Assembly: GCA_014529385.2 (NCBI GenBank)
Contig: CM043942.1
Coordinates: forward strand, 54,750,647-54,808,646
Reading direction: 5' to 3'
Length of the DNA: 58,000 nucleotides
Source of the DNA: Adiantum capillus-veneris
Taxonomy: Eukaryota; Streptophyta; Polypodiopsida; Polypodiales; Pteridaceae
The notes beneath the pieces were generated by a model. It was not told the DNA's origin. It was given only the letters and a program-made list of their open reading frames with translations, and made no database searches. A program made the translations under genes and the position numbers. Below are positions 32,098-43,291 of this stretch, piece after piece; within the stretch, counting starts at the first letter, position 1; every line of letters begins with the position of its first letter.

Positions 32098-32400
32098 ATG
32101 CTTTCAAATTTTCAGCACATTTACTACAATAGTCAATTTTGTATCATATGTACTAAATTTAGATTCAGAGGCTTTAAATTTACGACTTTCAAATGCAAGT
32201 GGGTGGTTATCTTGCATAAGAACTGCACCGATACCTTTTCCACTAGCATCAATGACTACAACAAAGAATGGTTGGTCAAATCCAGGCAATTGGAACACAA
32301 GTGCATTAGTCAAAGTGTTAACCCTCACAAACACCCTATCACCTTCGATGGACGCCTTATTATTTATTTGATTGAGTCATGGAGTGGGATTGTCGGTCCA
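32098..32400 (-). pseudogene. Ty3/gypsy RNase H fragment
   Basis: The minus-strand frame 32334-32104 contains DQPFFVVVIDASGKGIGAVL followed by M-Q-D-x-H-P-L-A-F-E-S-R-K and a Y-D-T-K-L block. This is the standard start of gypsy RNase H (D-x-S-x-x-G-I-G-A-V-L). The T-D-A-S motif reads I-D-A-S. RT and the rest of RNase H are missing. Confidence 0.8.
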
Positions 32401-32499
32401 ATAGGTGTGTAGGTGATCGCCAATGAGAAGCGCACCACTTATCATATTTTTACAGAAGTTTTGCAACGACCGGCCATTGTGGGCGCCCATGTGTGAATG

Positions 32500-32616
32500 G
32501 ATCAAACTCTTATAAAAGGTCCATTTGACCTAAAAATCCTCATTCTTGGAGGTGCAAGCTAAGAAGTGCTCTTGCTCCATCTCTGTCTCCTTCTCCTTCG
32601 TGTGCTCACGTGTGTA

Positions 32617-32675
<59 letters not shown>

Positions 32676-33350
32676 ATTGCAGCGGCGGCCCTTGTTCTTC
32701 GCAGCACAGGATTCTTCACGATGGAAGCATTGAGCAGTGAGTGACACACCATTGTTTCTTTGAGCTTGCTAGGACTGTCTAGTTGTGTGCTTGCAGCCTT
32801 TCGAGGCTTGCACACAAGTTTTCAGCCTTCGACACGTGCGGCAAAGCACACATTTTTGGTGCCTCTGTCGAGGACTGCTTTGCACTAAAGCTTGAGGAGC
32901 ACTCAGGGCTACCTCTGGAAGCCTTTTCTCCATCTATTTTTAGTTTTTGTCTGGGTTTGTGTAGATTTGCTAAGTGGTTGTAATGCGCAGGTTTGTTAGA
33001 ATTTGTTATTGTTGAAATGTGCAAATTTTCTATTAGGTTTGCTAAGATATGTAATGTGTAGGTGTTAATAGATCTATTAGCTGGTGTAAATCTGTAATGT
33101 GCTCTGTGAGTAGATTGAGTACTTTGTGAGTGAGCAGTTTTGTTCTATTAGTTAGTGTAGACAGTGAATAATAGTGTAGAAAGTGAGCAGTAGAGTTGAC
33201 TATCTTTGAGTGTGCAGCTCTGTGTTAGAGAATGTGTGAGCAGAGGTAATTAGTGGTAATTAGCTGGGTTAGCTGCAAGGAGGTTAGACAGAGCTATTAG
33301 GAGCTTTTGTGTGTGCGCGTAAGCTCGTCGTCTACGCGGCAACATTATCT
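32500..33350 (+). promoter_or_regulatory. Promoter- or LTR-like region with compound microsatellite
   Basis: A TATA box (TATAAAAG, 32511-32518) is followed by a pyrimidine-rich leader and the (TG)n(GA)n tract. A T/G-rich, intron-like or U5-like stretch with many TTTGTTAG/TAGATTTG phrases runs to about 33300. No continuous protein frame or PBS was found. An LTR is more likely than a host promoter given the context. Confidence 0.35.
32609..32674 (+). repeat. (TG)n(GA)n compound microsatellite
   Basis: About 11 TG units (with one interruption) switch at 32633 into about 21 GA units. Confidence 0.95.
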
Positions 33351-33914
33351 TCAAAAAAAGCTTTTATTGATTTTTTTAAAAATAATTTAAATTAAAAAAA
33401 AACGCTCAAAAATATTGAGACAAAAAACGAAAACAGAAAGAAAATTAAAGAAACCTTTTCTTAAAAGGAAGGATCGAGATCGGGGTCATTCCCTCGAGCC
33501 GGAGCCCGAGTCCACCCAGGCCTTAGTCCTCAATCTTATGATATACTATACACACTACTTTATGCATAAAGACTAGGACCTCAACTGAAGGGAGGGCATG
33601 CGGGATAAGTTCCTCAAGTCCTCCACCATCCCCTTCACACTCACCCTTGGGACTTACTAATTCTAGCCTTCTTCCCACCTAGAAAATACTATTTTTAGGA
33701 TTCTGAGAGATTTACATAACCAAATTAGGAGCTGTAAAGCACGGCACCTCCCCCTAGCAAAGACGCTCGTTTTGAGCTATCACACGCCATATTTTGTGGC
33801 TTGGTTTAAAAAAAGAAACAAAAAATAACAAAAAAATTGGGTTGTAAACACCTAAAAAACTAGGTGAGCGGCCTTCACGGGCACTCGCCAATACTTCCAG
33901 AGTGTTGAGATCAC

Positions 33915-35096
33915 ATGCACCTACACTTTGGTTGTGTGCTAGAGGACAAGCACATAGAGATTATCTCTGTTTACGCGAGCACTCATTATTCCTCCACCTT
34001 AGGCTCTAGGCCCTCAACGGGAACCCAAGGTAGTACCACTCAGGACCCACATATTGCGTCTAGTGACTCTTCCTCTGACTACAACATCATGGAAGGTTAC
34101 CCGATACCTAATCATGATAGTTAAAGCTAAGACATGCATGCCATGGGCCCACGGTCCGGGCCGAGCGTGCTTAGCCGCTTGAAGGAAACTTTTAGTAGAG
34201 CCACTCGCTCCAAACATGGAGCTAACAAGGTAAATGAAGGGAGTGGGGAAGTAAATTTGCCATTCATGACTAACGTAGAACCCATGCTCCTGGAGAGTGT
34301 GCACGTGAATACTTCATTCACTAGACCCCGTGACTCTTCAGAGCTATTCCTCTCCAAGGTTATATTACCTGATGGTAGAAGCCTTGCTGAAGTGCAAGAG
34401 GTTGAGTGATATATCATTGTGACTAGGGAAAAGGAAATTGAGAGCCTACGCAAGGTAGAGCAATGGAGAGAGCTTAAGGCAAAGGCCCCTATGTCAACAT
34501 CCATGCTAGTCGAGCAATTGAGTGCTCATGGATTAGCAACCACTAAGGGTCAACCCATTGAGAGCCACGTTGCATCTAGTTCAAAGGACACCCCTAGCAC
34601 CTCAATCCTAGATGGAGCGTTTCTAAATGAGAACTGGGAGTATGAAATACAAATGGAAACTCTAATCGACCTATACACAAGTCACACCTATCACGTGGGT
34701 CGGTTAGATGTCCTACAATCCACAATGGGTGCTACTAGTGTAGAGGATCGACAACAAAGAGTTTGTGATGTCATCCATAGGGTTATTGAGTTGGAGAGAC
34801 AGAACAAAGTGATCCACATGCCTTCAGTGGGTCCCTCTATGAGATTATTGGATACAAGGAAGGCTAAGTAATCAACCTTATCGCCTAATATTGGTGGGCT
34901 GGTTATTGACTCAGTGGAGTCAAGGCAAGATCAGGTTGTGTGCTGTATGCATTGTATGGAGGAGGGCCATGATCAGACCATAACTCGTGCGTGTGATGTT
35001 GGTGAGGCATCGAGAAGTCAGGAGGGAACAATGATGAGATCTAGGAAATTGTGGCGTGTTGATTATGGGCATGAGCATGTAGGAGCATGTGGGTGA
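33915..35096 (+). pseudogene. Unidentified retroelement-associated reading frame (gag-like position)
   Basis: One frame is open from 33915 to 35096 except for stops at 34122-34124, 34407-34409 and 34869-34871, about 390 codons. The protein is hydrophilic, Ser/Thr-rich near the start, with charged helical stretches (R-E-K-E-I-E-S-L-R-K-V-E-Q-W-R-E-L) and a late CCMHCMEEGHD segment that resembles a zinc knuckle but has no Cys at the fourth position after His. It lies upstream of sense gypsy protease and pol remains, so gag of that element is a fair guess. I do not recognise a capsid domain, and another unknown protein remains possible. Confidence 0.4.
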
Positions 35097-37088
35097 GCTC
35101 ATGTGATAAAGACAAGCGAGCAACTACAAGGCATTGGATTAAAAAATAGTGCAGCTTGGGTGGGTCAAGGGGAGCCCAAAAAGGGTATGCAAGTTTGCAG
35201 ATAGCGCCAAGCCAGTTTCGAGATGATGTCAAGAATGGAGGGTGTGTAAATGTTAAAAAGAGAAAACCAATAAGATCTTGTTCCCACAGAGACAAAGGCC
35301 TTTGAATGTGAACCCCCACGGCTAACTAGCGAGGGAGAGGGAGTTTCTTACATGATACAATAAAGAGAATGGCAAGAGGACAAATATGAGTGTCGAGGTT
35401 TGTAAATTTTTGCAATAATAATATCTTAACCCAAAAATGGCAATCATTTGCCATGCACACTCCCAAAAAAACATAATAATCACAAAATCCTCTTGTCATT
35501 GATGGATCAAGCATACAACCTTGATGTTCGAGCTTGCACACAAAAAAATATGTTCAATTTTATGCCACTTTAGCAATACAAGCACAAAATTACGGCCTCA
35601 TTTTCTCTCATGAAGAGTGCCATATTCTATCAATAAAACACTTGACCTCATTCTAACTATCATAATCCATGCTTGAGCCCATGAATCGTGCATTCACAAC
35701 ATGAAATGAGACGAATTGGAAATCATGCATGCACAAAGATTGGGCTTCAATTTCAAAATTGATGCAATTTGATTGCCATTTGGGTAGCACACTTAAACAA
35801 TGCATATATTCCCTTATTGGCCATTCTAAGACCAATCAAAATCATTGCAATATGAATTTCTCATCTCCAATAGCTCAAATCATCCAAACCCAATTGGATT
35901 TGTCATTTTGGTTTATATGGCTACTCACATTTGTACTTATAAACACACAAATCAATGCACTTTTGACCATACCAATGAACTTGGCATACATTGTAATGGT
36001 AGTGCACTTAAAATCATCCCCAAGTGAGAACCAATCGGGTCATTCATCTCAAATCCTTTGATGATACACACCAATCTTTAGCTCCATTAATCATTATGAT
36101 TGGTAACCAAGACCAATCATTCATCTCAAATTTGGACATCAAATGCCATTGAGTAGGCACACACACCCAAATTTAGACCAAAACTATATGCAATTATTCC
36201 ATCGACTTCACATTACATAGCTCAAATTGCATATTCAATCAAGCATGAATGAATGAATGAATGAATGCATGCATGCTTAATTTCTCAAAGATTAACACTA
36301 ATTTGACCCAATCACAATAAAAAATTAAGCACCAAAATTCAAAATTAGCTCTTTTGGCCATGCAATTAGGCCTATCCCTAATGTTTACATGCACATTTGA
36401 TACATATTTTACAATCAACAAGCATTTGGGTGCCCCAATTGACCATCAATCATTCAATCAAGTGGTCTTCAATTGGGCACACACACTCTTTCTTTGCCCA
36501 AATTTTTGGCATTTAGGCTTATCCAATGATTGAATTTTCAGCACACACTAATTGCATTGAAGTTGGCCTCCCCAATCATCACATGCCAATCAAGGTACTC
36601 TAATCATATCACACACAAGTGACATTAAGCTCAAGGCCCTTAAACCTCCACATATTAAGCACACAATTAGACACAAAATCTAATCACATGACGAATAGTG
36701 CACACACTACACTAATCAAGAGAATTAGAGGAGTCATCAACTAATTGAAGTACTCATGGAAGAAGAGTGTTAAGATCAAAGAAAGAAGTCATTACCTCTC
36801 TCAAATCTAGAATAATGAGAGTGCAAAACTACTTCATGACATAATGAAATATAGAGAAGGCTAGATTAATGAGCAAAATAGAGATTAGATTAATCAAGAA
36901 GAGCTACTCTAATTACAAAGGATTAGCACTAGCCTTCTAAGCATGGGCATTAAGCTCAAGGCTATGCCATCCATAAAGTGAACACTCAAGAGTGACTACT
37001 CAAGAATGGCTTCTCTTTAAGCATAGGGCTCTTTTATAGGTTTGGACCTCAATCCCTTCAACTATGGGATTAAGTTGAGCCATTTTGT
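35097..37088. other. AT-rich interval, probably partly an antisense LTR
   Basis: No coding domain was recognised. A minus-strand TATA-like box (CTATAAAAG, 37031-37039) with leader-like sequence on its low-coordinate side suggests an antisense LTR ending near 37080. A short (GAAT)n run lies at about 36245-36267. Confidence 0.35.
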
Positions 37089-38520
37089 CTAAATCTTATA
37101 CAACATGGAACTCCTAAATGATCCCAAATCCTTATACAATGAATAGGAAATATTGTGCACAATAGCACATCCATAGCTTGGTGCATAATTGGTGTAGCAT
37201 GTGTTAGCTGCTGCTAACACCTCATCTTTGGACCCTTCTTCACATTCTTTAATTGGTAGATCATCAATGAAAGGCACATGAGGAATAAAGTCCCTTGATA
37301 CCTTATTCATGCCGTTCATCATATGAGCTATTGAATTAGTAGCACCGTGTGGTAGAGTGCATATCCTTACCAAATGAGAGTTGTGCGCATCGTAGTAAGA
37401 TCCTTTCTCTCCAAAGCTAACTAAGATTGATTGTATCAAGAGTAGAGATCACCCATATAGTAAATAGATCTATCTGCAAAGGCCTCAACAAATTCATTCA
37501 CAATTGGGCCACCAGTACCCACATTGCAGATTGTTACCTTGTTAACCAGCTACATATCATGTATGAACCTTAAAGTACCATTCTTCTTTGGCACAATGAA
37601 CCATCAAGTGTAGTAGGGTGCAAATGATGGTTTCAAAATGCCCATTTGCATCTTCTCATTAAGCAAATCAATAATCTTTGGCAAGTGAGATTTTGGAACT
37701 GGAATGGGATGTAAGCTCCATGGCATCTTCTCATTAAGCAAATCAATAATCTTTGGCAAGTGAGATTTTGGAACTAGAATGGGATGTAAGCTCCATGGCA
37801 TGTGAGGAACAATGAGTATGAACATAGGTGAAACAACACTCGGACCACATCACACCACCAATCTTGCTTGGATCAAAAGAAAAATATTTACCGTGGTTTT
37901 CAGGCATACCTTGAAAGCATTTAATCTCCTTTTCATTGAGGAAACCATCCTCTCCAATCTTCAACTGCTCCAATGTCTCCTTAGTAAATTTGTGTCCAAT
38001 GTTCTTCTAATTTCTAAGTATAGGATGTCAAAAAGCTTCATTGAACATCCCATCACTTCCTTCTAGTAGAGGTGGAGCCAGTGGTCTCACTTTCTTGCAA
38101 CCGTCTTGTACTTGGTCTCTACCCGTGCTTCAACTGCTTCATCTAAATCTTCCTTAATATGAATAAGTGCCGTTATATATGTAGTTCTTCATACATGTCC
38201 ATTGAGTGCACTTTAACAATGTCAGTTCCACTTTCTAACCTGCTTTGCTTGATCTACTCAAGCTTTGGCATAGTATCAACATAAGATACCTCTTCAAAGA
38301 TTCTTGAAATCATATCATCTAGCTCAAGCACATCAACACATCCCTGCAATTCACTTTGAATACTTGAAACATATTGTTTCTCCCACTTAGGCAGCTTATT
38401 AAATTTCTTGTAAGCTAATGAACCCTTAGATGTCAACCCCAAAAGCCCTGAGAAGAGAAAGCTTTTCTTTGCAAGAACTTCTCCTCACTTGTACCACCCA
38501 TAGTCCTGCTTTATAGTGGA
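37089..38520 (-). pseudogene. Ty3/gypsy RT region, broken
   Basis: Read on the minus strand it gives a pre-RT linker (L-P-K-W-E-K-Q-Y-V near 38390; I-G-E-D-G-F-L-x-E-K-E-I near 37950), H-M-P-W-S-L-H-P-I, then M-G-I-L-K-P-S-F-A-P-Y near 37620. RT proper follows, with V-N-K-V-T-I, N-V-G-T, I-C-T-L-P-H-G-A-T-N-S and F-I-D-D-L-P-I-K near 37260 at the catalytic site. The Asp pair is kept, but stops and frame changes occur throughout. This RT lineage (V-P-K-K-N-G-T-L-R, P-F-x-D-D-x-P-I-K) differs from the other gypsy families in the window. A 75-bp duplication lies inside it. Confidence 0.72.
37648..37797 (-). repeat. In-frame 75-bp tandem duplication within RT linker
   Basis: Copies at 37648-37722 and 37723-37797 differ at about one base. 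75 bases is 25 codons, so the frame is kept and the protein carries the PKSHLPKIIDLLNEK block twice. Confidence 0.88.
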
Positions 38521-38578
38521 ACCCCAAGAAAATCCTATGCAAACTTGTGTTCTTTGAACTCCTTGCATATTTAGGGGA

Positions 38579-38870
38579 ATGGGAAAAGATGACCTTGGGA
38601 AAAATAGGATGAAGTTGCAGCTAGCTAATGGCTATATTGCAAAATCTATTGGTATTTTGGAACAGGTGGTGATGAATTCTTGTGGAATCAAGTATGAGCA
38701 TAAGTTTGCTATAGTAGATTTAGGTACTAAGAATAACTATGATGTTATTCTAGGAAGGCCATTCATGCACCAATTAGAGATGGTTCATGACTAGAGCTAT
38801 GATTATATGTACTTGTGCCACATGGAGACCAGGTCCACACTCATCAACCTAAGTGACCACAAATGCAAAG
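38579..38870 (+). pseudogene. Ty3/gypsy protease C-terminal part (element C)
   Basis: The sense frame 38579-38794 carries L-A-N-G-Y-I-A-K-S-I-G-I-L-E-Q and then YDVILGRPFMHQLEMVHD. The latter is the typical retropepsin flap-side and I-L-G-R-P-F block of plant gypsy elements. The active-site D-S/T-G part is missing upstream. The C-terminal continuation is broken by a TAG at 38792-38794. Confidence 0.7.
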
Positions 38871-39755
38871 ATGACAGAGAACACCCGTAGAGGATTTCAA
38901 TTCTACAGCTGCTACAGAATTTAAAGTACCTGCATTGCTAAACTCTAAATCTCACCTATGGATGTTTGGAGCTTCAAACTATGAAAATTTTATCAAGGAC
39001 AAATGCAAGAGAACAAGCCCATTTGAGGATCCAAACTATATAACGGAGCATTTTCTCAAAGAAAGAATGGAGCCCTTGGAGTGAACTCAAATTAAGGCCA
39101 CTTTAGATTAGTGCATCAAATGAGATCACAGCTACCAAGTTTTGTGATGAAAATGGCTTGGACTTAGTTCCTTTCCACATGATTAGAGTGGATCTAGGCT
39201 CAAATCACTGAGAAACAACCAAGATTGGTGAGGTGAAACAAGAAGTGGGGATTGAAGTATAGTGTTTGTGTATCTGAGACAAGATTTCTATTAGAGATCT
39301 TACCATGGAAATTGATTCAAGCCACATCTTGGAGCAAAATAAGGAATCAAGTGATGAATGTTACTATGACACTCTTGATACTCGAGGTACGTGGATCTTC
39401 GCATAGACAATGAAAAATTAGAAGGTCATGAGAGTGATCTTGAACACAATCAAAACAATTCTTTGATTTTTCAAACCAAAAACCTAGAAGACAACAATGT
39501 TACAGAAATAAGCGCTCAAAAAAGAGGATGAGAAACAATCCAATGCCATATATCAAAGGGAAACAATCATACTTGAAACTAGTGGGAGCCCTTGATTGCA
39601 TAAATGACAAGTTAAATAGAAAGGAAACAACACCTCTCAGCCAAACAAATTGAAACAAAAAAAGGGACAAACAATAAAACCTCCAAAAGACGCATCAAAG
39701 ACAAGCTAGTGAACCAAAATGGACAAAAGTTGAGCAAAAAAAGAAGTATAGGGAA
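38871..39755 (+). other. Decayed linker between protease and RT of element C
   Basis: Only short scraps of coding-like sequence are seen (for example F-C-D-E-N-G-L-D-L-V-P near 39135). The interval has the expected place and length for the PR-RT linker. Confidence 0.4.
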
Positions 39756-41340
39756 TTGAAACGCACACTTAGAGAGGTTTGGACAACAAAAATGGAAACT
39801 GATGATGAAAATGGGAAAGAATTGAGAAAGTATGGAATAAGTGTATCCTCTCATTACAAGAAGTACACTATTCATGATTGCAAAACCATCATTGAACAAC
39901 CAATGAGGGAGAAGGTTGAACCTATAAAATCTTATGTTGGACTTGAGAATGCTAAAAGGATAGATCTAGCAAAGCCATGCAAAGAGCCTAAAGTTTCTTA
40001 TATTTCTATGGATCTAACACTTGACAAGGAAGAATTGTTGATCTAGACGCTCAAGGAGTATAAGGATGTGTTTGCGAGGTCTTATAAAGACTTGAAAGGG
40101 GTTGATCCTTCCATTTGTCAGCATAGAATTCCCTTAAATTGTGATGCTAAGACAAGGAGACAAAAATATTAAACTTACAATGAGACATTTGCAAAGAAAA
40201 TCAAAGACGAGATTTATAAGCTAAAGGAAGGTGAGTTCATTTACGAATAGAGCACATGGATTGGGTATCCCCAATTGTAGTGGTACCTAAAAACAATGGC
40301 AAGTTAAGAGTGTGTGTCAATCTAAATGAAGCTACTATCCATGATAGTTATCCTCTTCCTATCAATGATCATGTCTTGAAAAGAGTAGTGGGGAAGCACA
40401 CATACAACTTTTTGGATGGATTTTCAGGTTTAATCAATTGGTGATTAAACCAAAAGATTAGCAAAACAACCTTTGTGACTCAATGGGGCATGTTTGCTTA
40501 TGGGTTGATGCCATTTGGGCTGACAAATGCACTTACCACATTCCAAAGACTCATGGATCAAGCTTTCAGATAGCGCTTGCATATATTTTTAGAAATGTGA
40601 ATGGATAACTTATTTGTGCACTCAATGTTATGCAAAGACCATATAGAACACCTAAAAAAGCATTTGGGAAATTTGACACCTATCGAATCTACCTGAATCC
40701 AAGAAAATGAGTTGTCATGGTTAGGCAGGACAAGATCCTAGGTCATATTGTGTCCACAATGGAATATCCATGCATATGGACAAAATCAAGGTGATTGTGG
40801 ATATGCCACATCTAAAAATAGCGAAGGAGTTCCAATCATTCATGGGACATTGTGGATAATACTGAAAATTTGTTTACATGTATGCAATCATTGCCAAGCC
40901 TCTCTATGGTTTGATTGTAACCTTTGATTGAGCTGGATATTGTGAGAAATTAGTTTAAAAGTTGAAGCAACCATTGGTATCATCACCAATTCTCACGGCA
41001 CCATATTAGAGCAAATTTTCATGTTCATGTAGATGCCTCTGTTTTTGCCATTGGATGTATCCTGGCACAACTTGGTGAGGGAGTTATGGATTTTTTAATG
41101 GATTTTTAATATGCTATGCTAGCCTTCAACTGAACATGTTGAAAAAAATTACACAACTATGAAAAGGGAAGGATTGGGAATGGTTTATGTTATGAAGAAA
41201 TTTTGGCATTATTTCCTAGCCAACCAATTCATTTTCTTTGCGGATAACCCAAGCACTATTGTATCTACTCAACAAGCCATGCAACACATGCCGAATAGTG
41301 AGATGGCTCATCATTTTGCTTGAGTTTGATCTCTTTAACC
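39756..41340 (+). pseudogene. Ty3/gypsy RT and RNase H (element C), broken
   Basis: The frame at 39756 carries the pre-RT linker. After a TAG it gives L-K-E-Y-K-D-V-F-A-R-S-Y-K-D-L-K-G and I-C-Q-H-R-I-P-L-N. RT continues with SPIVVVPKNNGKLRVCVNLN (about 40265-40325), Y-P-L-P-I-N, and FAYGLMPFGLTNA near 40492-40530. The YVDD site near 40605 reads M-D-N-L-F-V-H-S, so one catalytic Asp is lost. RNase H shows H-V-D-A-S-V-F-A-I-G-C-I-L-A-Q-L near 41030 and an F-W-H-Y-F-L-A-N-Q-F-I-F-F-A-D block near 41200. The overall order is normal for a Tat/Athila-type or related plant gypsy. It cannot be active. Confidence 0.8.
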
Positions 41341-41639
41341 TAGAATGATGATACATAGTGGAGTGATAATATATTCCTAGTTTTGTCTATAGGACAATTG
41401 TCAATAGACCATGACAAAATAGATGACAGATGCATAATTGAGCAAAGAAATCCTTTCCAACTACTTAGTGGATGACTATATGTTAGGAGTTTGGATGGAA
41501 TCTTGCAGTTGTGCATCAAAGCCTTTGATATTCCTTTGTACTTGAAGGAAGCACGTGTCATGATGGACTTTATCCATCATGGGAAAATCAAAACGTATCA
41601 AAATTTGATGAGAATGGGAGTTTTTGTCCTAGTATGAAA

Positions 41640-42790
41640 TTTGATGCACACATGTGTGTTAGGAATTGCAAATCATGCATGCATAATCAACTCACACTTT
41701 GTGCATCAAAAAATGAGTACATACCAATCTTACATGGGGAAAGCACATTCACAGCAAGTGAGAGGTCATCTTTCAACATATAAAAGGGCTAAGGCTATAA
41801 TGTTTGTCAAAATTTATTGATCTACACTCTTCGTGGATGCTGGAGCATTTGTGAAGCGGTGTGATGAGTGTCAACAAAGAACAAAAATTCCCATAAAAGG
41901 GATGAAATGTTGATGAGACTGATGGTAGGAGCACGTGTATTTTCCAAGTAGGGTTCAAATTTTGGGTCCATAGCACCGTCGGCTTACAGAACTCATAAAA
42001 AATATATCATAGTAGTCACATACTATTTGACCAAGTGCGTAGAAGCTAAAACCACACAAAAATATGATGCATGCACCACAATTCATTCTTATATGAAAAT
42101 GTTTTCACATGTACAATCTGCCTATAGAAATTGTTAGTCATCGAGGGACATATTTTGTTAATGAAGTCATTGAGTACTTGCTTGATGAATTCATTGTCAT
42201 ACATAGAAAATTGGCTTCGTATCACCCACAAGATAATGGTCAATACAAGAGCAGCAACAAAGTCTTGTGCATAGTTCTCACTAAAATTGTGAAAAACAAT
42301 AGATTGGATTGGGATCAAAAGTTTTACTCCGCTATTTGGGATTACAAAGTTGCATACAAAACTATTTTATGGACTACATCTTATAACATGGTGTTTGGAC
42401 TTAATGCAATATTACCCATAGAATTTTTGGTTCCAACCTTGGGAGTAGCCAATAAACTTGAATGGACTAGACATGAATGGTCTGACCGTCTAATTGACTT
42501 AGAAAAGTTGCATGAAATTAAATTAAAGGCAGTGGTCACAATATGTGCCTAAAAAAAATGCATGAAAGAGTTTCATGACAAGCGCGTAAAGTCCAAAGAC
42601 ATCACACTAGGGAATTATGTGCTTGTCTACACTCTTAAGCAAAAAACAAAAAATTAAAGAAGCATGGAATGGGACCATTTGTGATTCATTCCATATCACC
42701 GAGTGGGGCCATTAAGCTTGCTACATTGGATGGACAGGAAATGGCAAACTAGATTAGTGGATGCAAGCTTTAAAAACATCACTTGCTGTT
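41640..42790 (+). pseudogene. Ty3/gypsy integrase (element C), broken
   Basis: A zinc-binding N-terminal part is visible (A-H-S-Q-Q-V-R-G-H-L, then FVKRCDECQQRTKIPIKGM near 41850-41905). In the core region, 42109-42552 is open and contains IVSHRGTYFVNEVIEYLLDE, where the second catalytic Asp position reads His, and S-Y-H-P-Q-D-N-G-Q, with the Glu expected about 35 residues on. A C-terminal part follows (L-G-N-Y-V-L-V-Y-T-L-K-Q-K, M-G-P-F-V-I-H-S-I-S, A-I-K-L-A-T-L-D-G) to about 42790. The lost Asp and several frame changes make it inactive. The last 120 bases recur at 53713-53830. Confidence 0.82.
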
Positions 42791-42956
42791 GACACACGCA
42801 TGCTCAAAAGGACACATGTAGTTAAAAATAGGAAAAGAAGCAAGAGCTCAAGATTCAAGAGGCACAACAAGAAGCCAGAGAATGTGTAGCAAAGAGGAAG
42901 CACAAAAGTTATTAGATTACCAGCATTGAGGACAATGACAAAAATGTGGATCCATA

Positions 42957-43291
42957 TATTTCTGTAAAGCTAGGAGTCAGAATGTTACCTATTCATGCAT
43001 TGATCTCATGTGAATACAATTAGTTGGAATACGTAGCAACAAATTCCAAAATTGATCCTACACCCCTTGGAAAAAACATTTACCGGATTCAATGGAACTA
43101 TTAGTATTGCTATAGGTTTTGTGGATCTCATATTACATATCAATGGATATGAATGTTCCCATAACTTTTTTGTATTATTATTAGATACCTTGAATAATCA
43201 ACTAATATTGGTCACACCATGCAACGCAAATACAATGTGTATATACAATGCTTTGACAACTAGGTGCATGTTACAATGGATAGTCACATAA
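42957..43291 (+). pseudogene. Possible second retropepsin-like domain after integrase
   Basis: Beyond the integrase, a frame reads I-S-V-K-L-G-V-R-M-L-P-I-H-A-L-I-S-C-E-Y-N. After a stop and frame change it continues F-T-G-F-N-G-T-I-S-I-A-I-G-F-V-D-L, H-I-N-G-Y-E-C-S-H-N-F-F-V and N-Q-L-I-L-V-T-P. The pattern (A-L-I-[D]-C-[G] entry strand, a G-x-F-x-G turn, an H-x-F-x-V strand and I-L-G-x-P-like end) recalls a retropepsin. The D-S/T-G triad itself is absent, replaced around S-C-E-Y. Protease normally lies before RT, so the position is odd. It may be an accessory domain, or part of a different element joined here. An identical copy is at 54003-54337. Confidence 0.35.

Noticed and set aside
35541-37080. 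Centromeric or satellite array in the AT-rich stretch
   Set aside because: No regular long period was found, only a short GAAT run.
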